Assembly: GCF_021531995.1 (NCBI RefSeq)
Contig: NZ_JAFBIZ010000013.1
Coordinates: 1-43,460, forward strand
Length of the DNA: 43,460 bases
Reading direction: 5' to 3'
Origin: Faecalicatena contorta
Lineage (GTDB): Bacteria > Bacillota > Clostridia > Lachnospirales > Lachnospiraceae
In this document: positions 17,701-27,800 of the stretch, piece after piece
How the letters are laid out: each line of letters opens with the position of its first letter
How positions within the stretch are numbered: the first letter of the stretch is position 1
Made by a program: the position numbers and the translations under genes
The notes under the pieces: model-generated
What the model saw: the letters and a program-made list of their open reading frames with translations, nothing else
What the model was told of the DNA's origin: nothing
Databases searched by the model: none

Positions 17701-20700
17701 ATATTTTGTAAAAGAAATCACACCGCCCACCGGTTATCTTGCGGATGAAAACGAGTATGATTTGGTATGCGATTATGAGGGAGATCTGGTTGCTACGGTT
17801 GAGCGTGACTGTACATCGCCGGAACCGGTAAAGAAGCAGCCATTCCAGATCATTAAAGCAGCCAATAACGGAGAAACGGACGCAGAGCTGCTAAAAGGTG
17901 CAGGATTTACTGCTTATCTGCTTTCTTCCCTTCCGGTAAAAGAGGATGGAAGTTATGATTTTTCTTCCGCAGAACCGGCAGTGATCGGAGAAAATGGTGC
18001 GACAGAAATTTTCACTGACGAAAAAGGGTATGCAGTTTCCATTCCACTTCCTTTTGGTACATACCTTGTAAGGGAAAGCACAACACCCCATCATTATAAG
18101 CCGGTGGATGATTTCATTGTGCGCATCACAGAACATAAGCCGACAGAACCGCAGGTATGGCGTGTTCTGCTGGATGATGAATTTACGGCGAAACTGAAAA
18201 TCGTAAAGCAGGACGATGAGACAAAGAAAACTGTCCTGGCTGCGGGTACGGAATTTAAAGTCTATGACCTTGATAATGAGAAATATGTGGAACAGGTAAC
18301 TACTTATCCGACTACGGTAACACATAAATCTTATTTTACGGATGCGGATGGTTATCTGATTCTGCCGCAGAATTTGAAAATCGGACGTTACCGCATTGAA
18401 GAAGTGACTGCGCCGGAGGGATACACCATCAACACAAACTATGTGGAAATTAAGGTGGATACAGATACCCTTTATCAGATTGATTCTGTTTCCGGGGATG
18501 CCATAATTGAAGTAGTATATGAAAACCATCCGGTAAAAGGCGAACTTACGGTACTGAAAAAAGGCGAAGTGCTGACTGGATATAAAAAAGATTTTATTTA
18601 TGAAAATCAGAACCTTGCCGGTGCTGTTTTTGATGTCTATGCTGCAGAGGATATTTACACAGCAGATTTCCAGAAGGATGGGAATGGAAACAGAATTCTG
18701 GTATATGCCAAAGACGCACAGGTGGCAGAGCTGACTACGGATGCCGATGGAAAAGCCGTATTAAAGGATTTGCCGCTTGGAAAATACAAAGTAGCAGAAA
18801 AAACTGCGCCGGAGGGATTTGTCCTTAACAGCGAAGAACAAAACGTACAGTTTGTCTATGTAGATCAGAATACTCCGGTGATTGCAGAAAGTACGGAATT
18901 TACCAATGACAGACAGAAAGTGGAACTTTCTGTTGTGAAAAAGGACGCAGAAAATGACAGCGTGCTTGCCGGCGCTGAGTTTGGTCTGTATGCGAAGGAG
19001 GATATAAAGGCCGGGGATAAGGTAATCGTAAAAGCAGATACACAGCTTTCCAGTGCTGTAACTGGCAAAGATGGAAAAGCGGTATTTGAACAGGATTTGC
19101 CGTTTGGAAAATATTATGTGAAAGAACTTACCGCACTGGAAGGTTTTGTCTCATCCGATGAAATCATTGAAGTGGCCGCTTCTTATCAGGGGCAGGATGT
19201 GGAAGTTGTCAGACTGGAGGAAATCTTTAAAAATCAGCCGACCACTACGGAATTTACAAAATCAGACCTTACCACAGGGGTAGAGCTGGAAGGGGCAACA
19301 CTTACCGTTCTCGATGAGGATGGCAACGAGATTGATACCTGGACTTCCGTAAAAGGCGAGCCGCATGTAATTAAGAGGCTTCAGACAGGAAAAACTTATG
19401 TGCTGCGTGAGGAATTTGCACCATACGGTTATTTAAAGGCGGAGGAAGTAGAGTTTACTGTCTCTGATACCGCCGAAGTGCAGAAAGTAGAGATGAAGGA
19501 TGATGTGCCGACAGGACGCATTATCATCAATAAAAAGGGTGAATTTGTTGGAGAAGCTTCCTGGAATGATATGGTGGCCGGGGCGATGGAATCCGTTTTC
19601 GGGTATGTGACAGGTTCTCTAAAAGACGTTACCTTTGAAGTGTATGCACTGGAAGATATTAAAGCCGCAGATGGTGAAAGTGCAGATTACTACAAAAAGG
19701 ACGAGCTGGTAGCAACGATTACTACGGATGCGCTTGGTTATGCCAGAGCGGATGACCTCCCTCTTGGAAAATACTATGTGGTGGAAAAAGAAACTGCAGA
19801 CGGGTTTGTATTGGACGGAGAAGCGAGAGAAATTGATCTGACTTACCGGGATCAGGATACTCCAGTAGTTACCTACGATGAGGAATGGCAGAATAACCGT
19901 CAGAAGGCAAGAATAACGGTGCTGAAAAAAGAGAAAGATTCTGACAGGGTATTAGAAGGCGGCATATTTGCCCTTTATACGAAAGAGGATATTGTAAATG
20001 CGGATGGAAAGACAATCCTGAAAGCGGATACTATGATCGAGCAGAAAGCAACGGACAAAGAAGGGAAGATTGTCTTTACCGCAGATCTTCCGGTAGGCGG
20101 CAGCTACTATGTAAAAGAAGTGAAAGCGCCGGCAGGATTTGTAACCACAGAGGAAATAAAAGAATTTGAGTTTGAGTATGCGGGCGCAGACACAGCGGAA
20201 GTTGCGTTTGATTTTACTTTTGAGAACGAAGCAACTACCTTTGAGATCACAAAGTCTGACCTTACCACTGGAGAGGAACTTCCTGGGGCAAAACTCAAAG
20301 TAACGGATGAGGATGGCAATACCATAGACGAATGGACATCCGGCAGGGAGCCGCATATCATAAAAGAACTGGAAGTGGGTAAAGAATATACTCTGACAGA
20401 GACAATTCCCGCAGACGGATATGCTACGGCGGAGAGTATTACTTTTGTTGTGGAGAATACTGCAGAAATTCAGAAAGTGGAGATGAAAGACGATACCACT
20501 AAAGTAGAAATCAGTAAAGTGGATATGACAGACGGAAGCTCCGAGGTGGAGGGTGCGAAACTCTATATTCTGAATGAAGAAAATGAGGTTATTGAAAGTT
20601 GGACATCCGGTAAGAAACCGCATTATGTGGAAAAACTGCCGATTGGAAAATATACACTTCTGGAAGAAACTGCACCAAAGGGATATATCATTTCCAATAA

Positions 20701-21247
20701 AGTGCCTTTTGAAGTAAAAGATACGGGAGAAATCCAGTCTGTAAAGATGGAAGATGAGCAGGCGGCAGGAAAAGTCATTTTGAATAAAATTGATAAAGAT
20801 TCCGGAAAGCCGATGAAAGGCGTGGAATTTGCTCTCTGTGACAGTGAAGGAAATGTATTGGAAACACTGGTAACAGACAGTGCCGGACACGCAGAGTCCA
20901 AAACTTACCCAATCGCCACATTTAAGGCTGGAACGTATGAAAAGGCGATTACCTATATCCTGAAAGAAACAAAAACGCTGGATGGATATAGACTGGACGA
21001 GACAGAGCATAAGATCACATTTAAATATGTGGATGATAAAACGCCGGTGGTGGAATATCAGGTGGAACTTACGAATGAAAAGGAACCGGAAAGCCAGCCT
21101 GGTACACCAGAAACATCGGGTAATCCTACTTCTGTCAGCACACCAAAGACAGGAGATGATACGAATATCTGGCTGTTTGTGCTGGCAATGGTATTGTCCG
21201 CAGTTGGCGTTGCTGCTTTGGTTATTGTGAAAAAACGTAATAAATAG
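14765..21247 (+). CDS. Very large Cna-B repeat surface protein with sortase signal
   Basis: This 2160-aa wall-anchored protein probably acts as an adhesin. The ATG at 14765 follows AGAGGT and gives a clear signal peptide ending at A-Y-A-A-E-P; the frame is open 36 codons upstream, inside the topoisomerase gene. After an N-terminal domain comes a Glu/Thr-rich linker (about 150-260). A thioester-type domain has Y-C-V-Q-P-S-K with Cys346 and T-H-I-A-A-S-Y near residue 404, where families usually show T-Q-x-A. Then 14 Cna-B/SpaA-like domains run to the C-terminus. The sorting signal is T-P-K-T-G (residue 2126) with a membrane helix and K-K-R-N-K tail. A terminator follows. Confidence 0.9.
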   Translation: MKRKAKFRQFLSGMMAILTILSTILSPVMAYAAEPDVKAKEYPLYEEVKEMLDEEEVVTAKDIELEAGVKFDMECDFTGLEILDNSKVKVIFHEAKNVAGKDFSTDHADTYKAVYYVEPVSGHPAYQITRNIVVKEIAAQSSSEPAGETATEGGGNAASEDESSDDGESDQQEVWAEEPAQSESVTDEAIFEIETAETEAATEMETVEPEPTTETEAVTEETGEAESESTGTENETEKTTEVLTETDLDAALEAAETENTVDEESGLTLGDVMLQAVEQDVDLLELEEGESVTFTAESPMLFSARAAQSVDVTRGSAYYYADYGLGSYVTYPYTVKFGSVTATAYCVQPSKAGPGDGNYTITKLGDSKTLAKVCYYGTKASGDEGFFAEKYPDFSTGKRFIITHIAASYANGSSDAFSGTNSTGQSLAMELYNYCVSQPEIPDVAMSFSDADVTAYIDGNSQRTKEITFKADTLQTITMKLPDGVKFHNITTGKTSKAGADVEVAGGTKFYLSAPLTQTADVAGSWSVTMKGSITKDYSAYKITTGSDTQDLALVFGEGVTDEKYVDFSVKWVQQAKVEIVKKDAQTNQTLAGSVYGLYSDAACKNLIVEMPATDKNGASSVTIMKTQDTVYLKEITAPKGYVLNTASYGVQLVVSGSAKQTVTDKEQLGNLTIYKEGEVFTGAVSNENGTVFQYEKRRQKGAIYNVYAAEDITTPYGTVVYQAGALVAENLVTGNEGSVTLTNLHLGSYNVTEVQAPQNFYNAKETKKVTITYAGQTAEAAFSDTTFVNDRQKTEVAVVKKDKDTANGLPGGIFGLYAAEDMVNVDGTAVVKKDALIEKVTTGNEGTAKFTADLPVGFSYYVKEVQAPDNYVRNAEDVYSFDFSYTNDEEAKVTFSHTFLNERVNAAITLYKKDAETDTNQPQGDASLENAVYGVYARNDIVHPDGKTGVLYKAGTQVGTLTTDKDGKARIENLYLGEYFVKEITPPTGYLADENEYDLVCDYEGDLVATVERDCTSPEPVKKQPFQIIKAANNGETDAELLKGAGFTAYLLSSLPVKEDGSYDFSSAEPAVIGENGATEIFTDEKGYAVSIPLPFGTYLVRESTTPHHYKPVDDFIVRITEHKPTEPQVWRVLLDDEFTAKLKIVKQDDETKKTVLAAGTEFKVYDLDNEKYVEQVTTYPTTVTHKSYFTDADGYLILPQNLKIGRYRIEEVTAPEGYTINTNYVEIKVDTDTLYQIDSVSGDAIIEVVYENHPVKGELTVLKKGEVLTGYKKDFIYENQNLAGAVFDVYAAEDIYTADFQKDGNGNRILVYAKDAQVAELTTDADGKAVLKDLPLGKYKVAEKTAPEGFVLNSEEQNVQFVYVDQNTPVIAESTEFTNDRQKVELSVVKKDAENDSVLAGAEFGLYAKEDIKAGDKVIVKADTQLSSAVTGKDGKAVFEQDLPFGKYYVKELTALEGFVSSDEIIEVAASYQGQDVEVVRLEEIFKNQPTTTEFTKSDLTTGVELEGATLTVLDEDGNEIDTWTSVKGEPHVIKRLQTGKTYVLREEFAPYGYLKAEEVEFTVSDTAEVQKVEMKDDVPTGRIIINKKGEFVGEASWNDMVAGAMESVFGYVTGSLKDVTFEVYALEDIKAADGESADYYKKDELVATITTDALGYARADDLPLGKYYVVEKETADGFVLDGEAREIDLTYRDQDTPVVTYDEEWQNNRQKARITVLKKEKDSDRVLEGGIFALYTKEDIVNADGKTILKADTMIEQKATDKEGKIVFTADLPVGGSYYVKEVKAPAGFVTTEEIKEFEFEYAGADTAEVAFDFTFENEATTFEITKSDLTTGEELPGAKLKVTDEDGNTIDEWTSGREPHIIKELEVGKEYTLTETIPADGYATAESITFVVENTAEIQKVEMKDDTTKVEISKVDMTDGSSEVEGAKLYILNEENEVIESWTSGKKPHYVEKLPIGKYTLLEETAPKGYIISNKVPFEVKDTGEIQSVKMEDEQAAGKVILNKIDKDSGKPMKGVEFALCDSEGNVLETLVTDSAGHAESKTYPIATFKAGTYEKAITYILKETKTLDGYRLDETEHKITFKYVDDKTPVVEYQVELTNEKEPESQPGTPETSGNPTSVSTPKTGDDTNIWLFVLAMVLSAVGVAALVIVKKRNK
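16491..21080 (+). repeat. Fourteen Cna-B/SpaA-type domain repeats in the surface protein
   Basis: I count 14 units of about 80-130 residues. Each opens with a strand such as V-E-I-V-K-K-D or T-V-L-K-K-G, continues with G-x-x-F-x-L/V-Y, and ends with L-P-x-G-x-Y-x-V-K-E/E-E followed by A-P-x-G-Y/F. Two sub-types alternate: long ones with x-Y-A-x-E-D-I and short ones opening T-K-S-D-L-T-T-G. The Lys near the start of a unit and the Glu in K-E or E-E are the residues that usually form isopeptide bonds. The units are diverged at DNA level, so the array looks old rather than recently expanded. Confidence 0.85.
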
Positions 21248-21253
21248 CATGAT

Positions 21254-21286
21254 GGGGGCTGCATGAAACGTGCGGCTCCCTTTTTT
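21254..21286 (+). terminator. Rho-independent terminator after the Cna-B gene
   Basis: GGGGGCTGCAT pairs with GTGCGGCTCCC (some G-U pairs) and is followed by six T. It lies 7 bases after the stop codon. It may reduce read-through from the upstream operon into the regulator and SNF2/methylase genes, so those genes may have a separate promoter. Confidence 0.7.
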
Positions 21287-21302
21287 CAGAAAAGGGGGAA
21301 AC

Positions 21303-21818
21303 ATGGAAGTAGGGCAAAAGATTAAGAAAATCCGTATGTTTCGGTGCATGACACAGCGGGAATTAGGTATCCGGTTGGGATATGACAGGAAAAGTGCGGA
21401 TGTGCGTATCGCACAGTATGAGTCAGGCGCAAGGGTTCCGAAACGGGAAACCTTATCTTTGATGGCGGATATTTTGCAGGTAAATATTTTGAATTTTATC
21501 AGGCCGCATCTCGGATCGGCGGAAGATTTGATGCAGTTGCTTTTCTGGCTGGATGAGGAAAACAGGGGTGCGGTTCATCTTTTTGCTATGGAGACGTGCA
21601 GAGAAAAACAGGATGGAAGCAATCATAGAGATATTGCCATTAGCGTGAATTTGGAGGGAGAGCAGCCTGTGGTTGGCATCCGATTCAAATATGGGAAAAT
21701 GGACGAATATCTTCAAAACTGGCTGGAGAAGAAGCGGCAGTTAAAAAATCAGGAAATCTCTGAAAAAGATTATCTGGAATGGAAATGGAACTGGCCGCAG
21801 GAAACAAAGCATCCATAA
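21303..21818 (+). CDS. XRE-type helix-turn-helix regulator
   Basis: This 171-aa protein has an N-terminal XRE/Cro-type HTH (residues about 5-60: V-G-Q-K-I-K-K-I-R, then [12 protein letters not shown], then [11 protein letters not shown]). A C-terminal half of unknown fold follows. The ATG at 21303 is preceded by AAAAGGGGG; a GTG at 21270 in frame lies inside the terminator and is unlikely. Its place between the structural transfer genes and the polyvalent-protein genes suggests a local regulator of the element. Target sites cannot be identified from this sequence alone. Confidence 0.82.
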   Translation: MEVGQKIKKIRMFRCMTQRELGIRLGYDRKSADVRIAQYESGARVPKRETLSLMADILQVNILNFIRPHLGSAEDLMQLLFWLDEENRGAVHLFAMETCREKQDGSNHRDIAISVNLEGEQPVVGIRFKYGKMDEYLQNWLEKKRQLKNQEISEKDYLEWKWNWPQETKHP

Positions 21819-21850
21819 AAGATTTTATATGCTTAAAGGAGGGATTTTAC

Positions 21851-24800
21851 TTGGCAAGAAAGTATGAATATATATCTATGCTGGCACAGGAGACAGCGAA
21901 GGATATTGTAAAAAATGAAGAAGCCTGGAAGCGGTATCTGAATACTGCCGCAAGGATCTATAAATATCCATTCCAGGAACAGATTTTAATTTATGCACAG
22001 TGCCCGAATGCGACAGCCTGCGCCAGTATTGAAATCTGGAACAGTAAAAAACTGAATTGTTGGGTAAACAAGGGGGCAAAAGGAATTGCCCTGATTGATG
22101 AGGAAGCCCCATATCCGAGATTAAAATATGTGTTTGATGTGGCTGACGTCCATAAGGCTCGAAGAATCGGACGTGATCCTTATTTATGGGAGATGAAACC
22201 GGAGCATAGCGAAACGGTTCTGAAACGCCTGGAACGTATTTACGGGGAAACCGATACGGAAAAAACACTGGAGGGCAGATTGCTTGAAATTGCGGAGAGG
22301 ATTACTTATGACTGTTATGAAGAAACAGCGGAAGATCTTCTGTACCTTACGGATGGAAGCTTTCTGGAGGGAATGGACGAATATTCGCTGAAAATCCATC
22401 TCAGGGAGACGCTGCAGGCCAGCATTTCCTATACGCTTCTTACAAGATGCGGACTGGATGTGGAAAGCTATCAGGATACCAAGAATTTTGATTATATCCA
22501 TGAATTTAATACGGTTCCGGTCTTATCGCAGCTTGGAAGCCAGACCACAGAGCTTTGTAAACCGATCCTGATGGAGATAGGAAAGGCAATCCGGGCATAT
22601 GACAAGGAAATTTCTAAAAAACCTGTTGACAATACGAGAAACAGACACTATAATGCTTTAAAGCGTGAAAGCAAAAAACAGAAAGAAATTGAGAGAGTAG
22701 TTGAAAAAGAGGATAAAGAAAGGGGTAGTGAATATGGAATTGACATATCAGAAGAACGGAGATTATTACATCCCGAATATCAAGATGGACGAGCAGCCGG
22801 AGGTGGTATTGACGAAGTACGGTATGATGCGGAGAGATTATCTGAAGGAGAACAAGAAGGGCATTTATTCCGGGCTTCTTCTGAGCGGCAAATTGATGAG
22901 CCATCTGTTGGAAATTCAGGAAACAGCAGAGCAGAGGATGGAAGATATGACGGAGCGGATGGCAGCGAAAGAGGGAGTGAACGAGGAATTGAAAGCCAGC
23001 GATCCGATGAAGTGGGTACAGATGATGAACAACATCCGGTACTCAGCGGAGGAAGTTATCCTGAAAGAGCTGATTTACCATTAGAGCGGGAAGTACAGCC
23101 AGAAAAAGAGCCGCCTGTGGATTTAAAGGAAGAACAGGCAGAAGCAGAACAATCTCATAACGAAACGCAGAAATCGGACAGTGATATGCTGCCCGATTTT
23201 TTGTCGGATAAAAATAAGGATTTTATTGAAAACGTACAGCGTGAAGAACCGGTCTATGAGCAGTTGAGCCTGTTTCCGAGTATGGAGGAACAGATTGGAA
23301 ATATAGCCATAGATCGTGCGGATGATGCGATACCATTACCGGCAGTAAATCAAATTTCCGATGAGATGGTAGATTACGCTTTGTTAAGCGGTGGCGGGCA
23401 AAGAGATACCCGTTCCAGAATTTTTGCAAAGTATCAAAAAGGTCTGGATGCCGATACAATGGCAGAATTTTTGAAGCAGGAATATGGGATGGGCGGCAAA
23501 GGGTTTACTTTTGAAGGAGAACCGCTTTGTGTCTGGTACGATGAGAACGGAATGAATTTTACAAGAGGAAATGCGGCCCGTTTCCAGTCTGTCCGTACCT
23601 TGTCCTGGGCAGAGGTAGAAGCACATACCCATAATCTGATCCTTTCCGGAAAATACATGGATGAGGCAGAAATGTGGCATGTACCAATGCAGGAAAAGAC
23701 GGAATTGGCTTCTAAAATTTATTTTTTCTTCCGGGATGAGTATGGTTCTCTGCCGCAGGAATTGGAACTGAGGGCAGGAAGTTATCCGGATAGCGAGGCA
23801 AAGCTGGCAGAACTTCTTTCCAAACCAGAGGGGATAGAGCAGATTTTATTCCAAATGGATCAGGCTATGGGAGAGTTGGAACGGGGAGAGGTAAAAGCCC
23901 GGTTCCGTCTGATTTACAGACCGGAGGATATTCGCAGGTCTGTGGAGGAATTAAAAAGAGAACCGCTGCAGTTTCCGGCGGCGAGTACGGTGGAAGTGCC
24001 GCATGAGACGTTTATTACACAGGATGAGATCGACCATAAGTTGAGCCGGGGCAGTGGTGTATCCGGCGGTTTATTCCGTATTTATGATTTTTTCCTAAAT
24101 AACCATGATAAGAAGGCGCAGGCGGATTTCTTAAAACAGGAGTATGGCATTGGTGGAAGCGCCCCTGGTCTGGTGGGGGCATGGCATAGTAATGAAGATC
24201 ATAATGGAAAGGGAATAACACTGAGTAAGGGCAGCATTTTTGAGCCTACGGCTAAGATTTTGCTGACTTGGGCAAAAGTGGCGGAGCGTATCCGTAAGCT
24301 GATCGACACAAACCGTTTCCTGTCCCCGAAAGCGAAAGAAGCCTATCAGGAATGGAAAGCGGAAAAGGAGCAGAAGGCACTGGAAAAAGCCAGAGAAAAG
24401 CTGCTTATGCAGAATGAGCCAGATCAACGTATTGTGGTAGCGTTGGAGAGTACCGAAGATTATACCGATTACAGCATTGGATTTTATACTTACCATTATC
24501 AGGATGGCAGGGAAGGAATCCGCTACCGTCTTGTTACAATAGGAGAGAATGGGCTTTTAGAAGCATATCCGGAAAAAGGTAAATCTTTCATCAACAAGTC
24601 TGCGGCGGAAGAATATCTTTCCAACCATGAGGAAGAACTGCGGGTGATTTCCTATGATGAAATCGTTGATAATGCTGCAAAGGCACATATTTTAAATGCA
24701 AGTGAGCAGGAAAGTGAAGAAAAGGAGAATACACAGCCATCTGCTGAAAATCTTGAGGAAAAAGAGCCTGATTTTGCAGGGCCGGAAGAAACAGCGGAGA

Positions 24801-27800
24801 AATCCGCAGAGAAAGCGACATCTGAGCAGGAAGAAGCGGAACCGGAAACAGAATGGGAGACCGGATCGCTAAAACCGGATTTTGAAGCAGAAAAGAGAAA
24901 ACCGGAACTGGATGCTGAGATTGATAAAACCGGTGCAGTAAATTTCCAGATAAAGGATGATGTGTTAGGTGCCGGGACACCGAAACAGAAATTTGCCAAC
25001 AACGTGGCCGCAATTCGTACATTGCAACAAATAGAGAAGGAACACCGGATTGCGACGCCGGAGGAACAGGAGGTTTTATCTGAATACGTGGGATGGGGCG
25101 GACTGGCGGAGGCATTTGATGAAAATAACAGTGCATGGCATGAGGAATATCTGCAGCTAAAGGCACTGTTAAGTGAGGAAGAATATGTTTCTGCCAGAGA
25201 ATCCACATTAAATGCCCATTATACATCCCCTGTGATTATCCGGTCTATTTATGAAACGTTGGAACGAATGGGATTTGAAAAGGGGAACATCCTGGAACCA
25301 TCTATGGGTATTGGAAATTTCTTCGGTATGCTGCCGGAAACTATGCAGGATAGCAGGCTGTATGGCGTGGAACTGGACAGCCTTACCGGGCGGATTGCGA
25401 GACAGCTTTATCCGCAGGCGAATATTCAGATAGCAGGATTTGAAAAAACAGACCATCCCAACGATTTTTTTGATGTGGTTGTGGGAAATGTACCATTCGG
25501 GCAGTATAAGGTGGCTGACAAGCCATATGATAAGCATAATTTTCTGATCCATGACTATTTTCTGGCAAAATCACTGGACAAAGTGCGTCCTGGAGGCGTT
25601 GTGGCTGTTGTCACTTCAAAGGGAACAATGGATAAAAAAAGTCCGGCTGTACGGAAATACCTGGCACAACGGGCAGAGCTTTTGGGTGCGGTACGTCTGC
25701 CGAACACAGCTTTTAAGGAAAATGCAGGTACAGAGGTAACGTCTGATATTTTATTTTTCAAAAAACGTGACAGGATCATCGACATTGAGCCGGATTGGGT
25801 TCATCTTGGAGAGAACGAAGATGGAATTGCCATGAACCAGTATTTTATCGACCATCCGGAAATGGTTGTGGGCAAAATGGAATTGGTGTCCGGCCCTTAT
25901 GGGATGGAACCGACTTGTAAGCAGGTTGAGGGAAAATCTTTTGAGGAACAGTTAAAGGAGGCAGCCAGTCACATTCAGGGAGAGATAGAAAGCGCCGGTC
26001 TTGATGAATTGGAAGATGATACGGAAAAAGCAACGATAACTTCCGATCCATCCGTAAAGAATTACAGTTATACTGTTATAGACGGGGAAGTATATTACCG
26101 GGAAAACTCTGTTATGAAACCTGTGGAAATGACCGGAACAATGCTGGAGAGGATCAAGGGCATGGTTGCCTTACGTGATGCGACCAATGAGGTAATCCAG
26201 TATCAGTTGGAGGAGTACGGAGAAGGAGCTATACAAGAAAAGCAGAAAGAATTGTCCAATCTCTATGATGCGTTTACAAAGAAGTTTGGCCTTATCAATT
26301 CCAGGACAAATAAACGGGCATTTAACCAAGACTCCAGTTATTGCCTGCTATGTTCGCTGGAAGTGCTGAATGAGGACGGCACACTGAAACGGAAAGCGGA
26401 TATGTTTACCAAACGTACCATCAAGCGTCAGGAAACGATCACTTCTGTGGATACACCGTCAGAAGCGCTGGCTGTTTCCATGAGCGAGAAAGCCTGCGTT
26501 GATCTTGGATATATGGCTTCCCTGCTTGGAGGTTCTGAAAATTATGACCGCATTGTGAGAGAACTTGTGGGAGTTATTTTTAAAAATCCACTGAGTGATT
26601 TAGATGATCCATATGCCGGTTGGGAAACCAGTGATGAGTATTTATCCGGTAATGTGAGAGAAAAGCTGGCAATCGCCCGATTATGTGCGGAAAAACACCC
26701 GGAATACGCCGTAAACGTAACCGCTCTTGAAAAGGTACAGCCCAAAGAACTGGACGCGTCCGAGATAGAAGTGCGTCTTGGAGCTACCTGGGTAGATCAG
26801 AAATATATCAATGATTTTATGCGGGAGGTTTTTGAAACACCGGAACGGAAGATGGAGCAGGGGATTATTGGTGTGCAGTATTCCGATGTAACCGGGCAAT
26901 GGAATATCAAGGGAAAGAGTGCGGATTTTGGGAATCCCCTGATCGACACTACTTATGGTACGCAGAGGGCAAACGCTTATAAAATACTGGAAGATTCCCT
27001 GAACCTGCGGGACAGCCGGGTTTACGATACCGTCATGGAGGATGGCAAGGAAAAGCGAGTTCTCAATAAAAAAGAGACTACTCTTGCCAGCCAGAAACAG
27101 GAAGCGATCCGGGAGGCTTTTAAGGATTGGATATTCCGGGACGCAGACCGCAGAGAGGTTCTATGTAAAAAATACAATGAGATTTTTAATTCAAACCGGC
27201 CTAGGGAATACGATGGTTCCCATCTGACATTTCCGGGAATGACACCGGATATTGACTTGCGGCCACATCAGAAAAATGCGGTTGCCCATCAGCTATATGG
27301 GGATAATACCCTGCTTGCCCATTGCGTAGGTGCCGGGAAAACCTTTGAAATGGTGGCGGCAGCAATGGAGAGTAAGCGTCTGGGACTGGCACAGAAATCT
27401 CTGTTTGTTGTGCCGAACCATCTGACAGAACAGTGGGCAAGTGATTTTTTGCGATTGTATCCGGGTGCCAACATCCTTGCGGCAACCAAAAAGGATTTTG
27501 AGCCTGCAAACCGGAAAAAATTCTGCTCCAGGATCGCCACCGGTGATTACGATGCGGTCATTATCGGTCACAGCCAGTTTGAAAAAATCCCATTATCCAG
27601 AGAACGCCAGGAAAACCTGATCGAACGTCAGATTGATGAAATTGAAATGGCAATCGAGCAGGCAAAGGCGGAAAATGGAGAGCGTTATACCATTAAACAG
27701 ATGGAAAAAACAAAAAAATCCCTGGCGGCCAGAATGGAACGGTTGCATGACAGTTCCAGAAAGGATGATGTGGTTACTTTTGAACAGTTGGGAGTGGACA

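Noticed and set aside
16491-21080. Cna-B repeats as a recent tandem DNA expansion
   Set aside because: The units differ widely in DNA sequence and length; only the protein fold pattern repeats.
19952-21349. A 465-codon minus-strand frame opposite the Cna-B gene
   Set aside because: It lies wholly opposite repeated Cna-B codons, is rich in Phe, Ile, Cys and Arg as expected for a shadow, and has no convincing ribosome site or domain.
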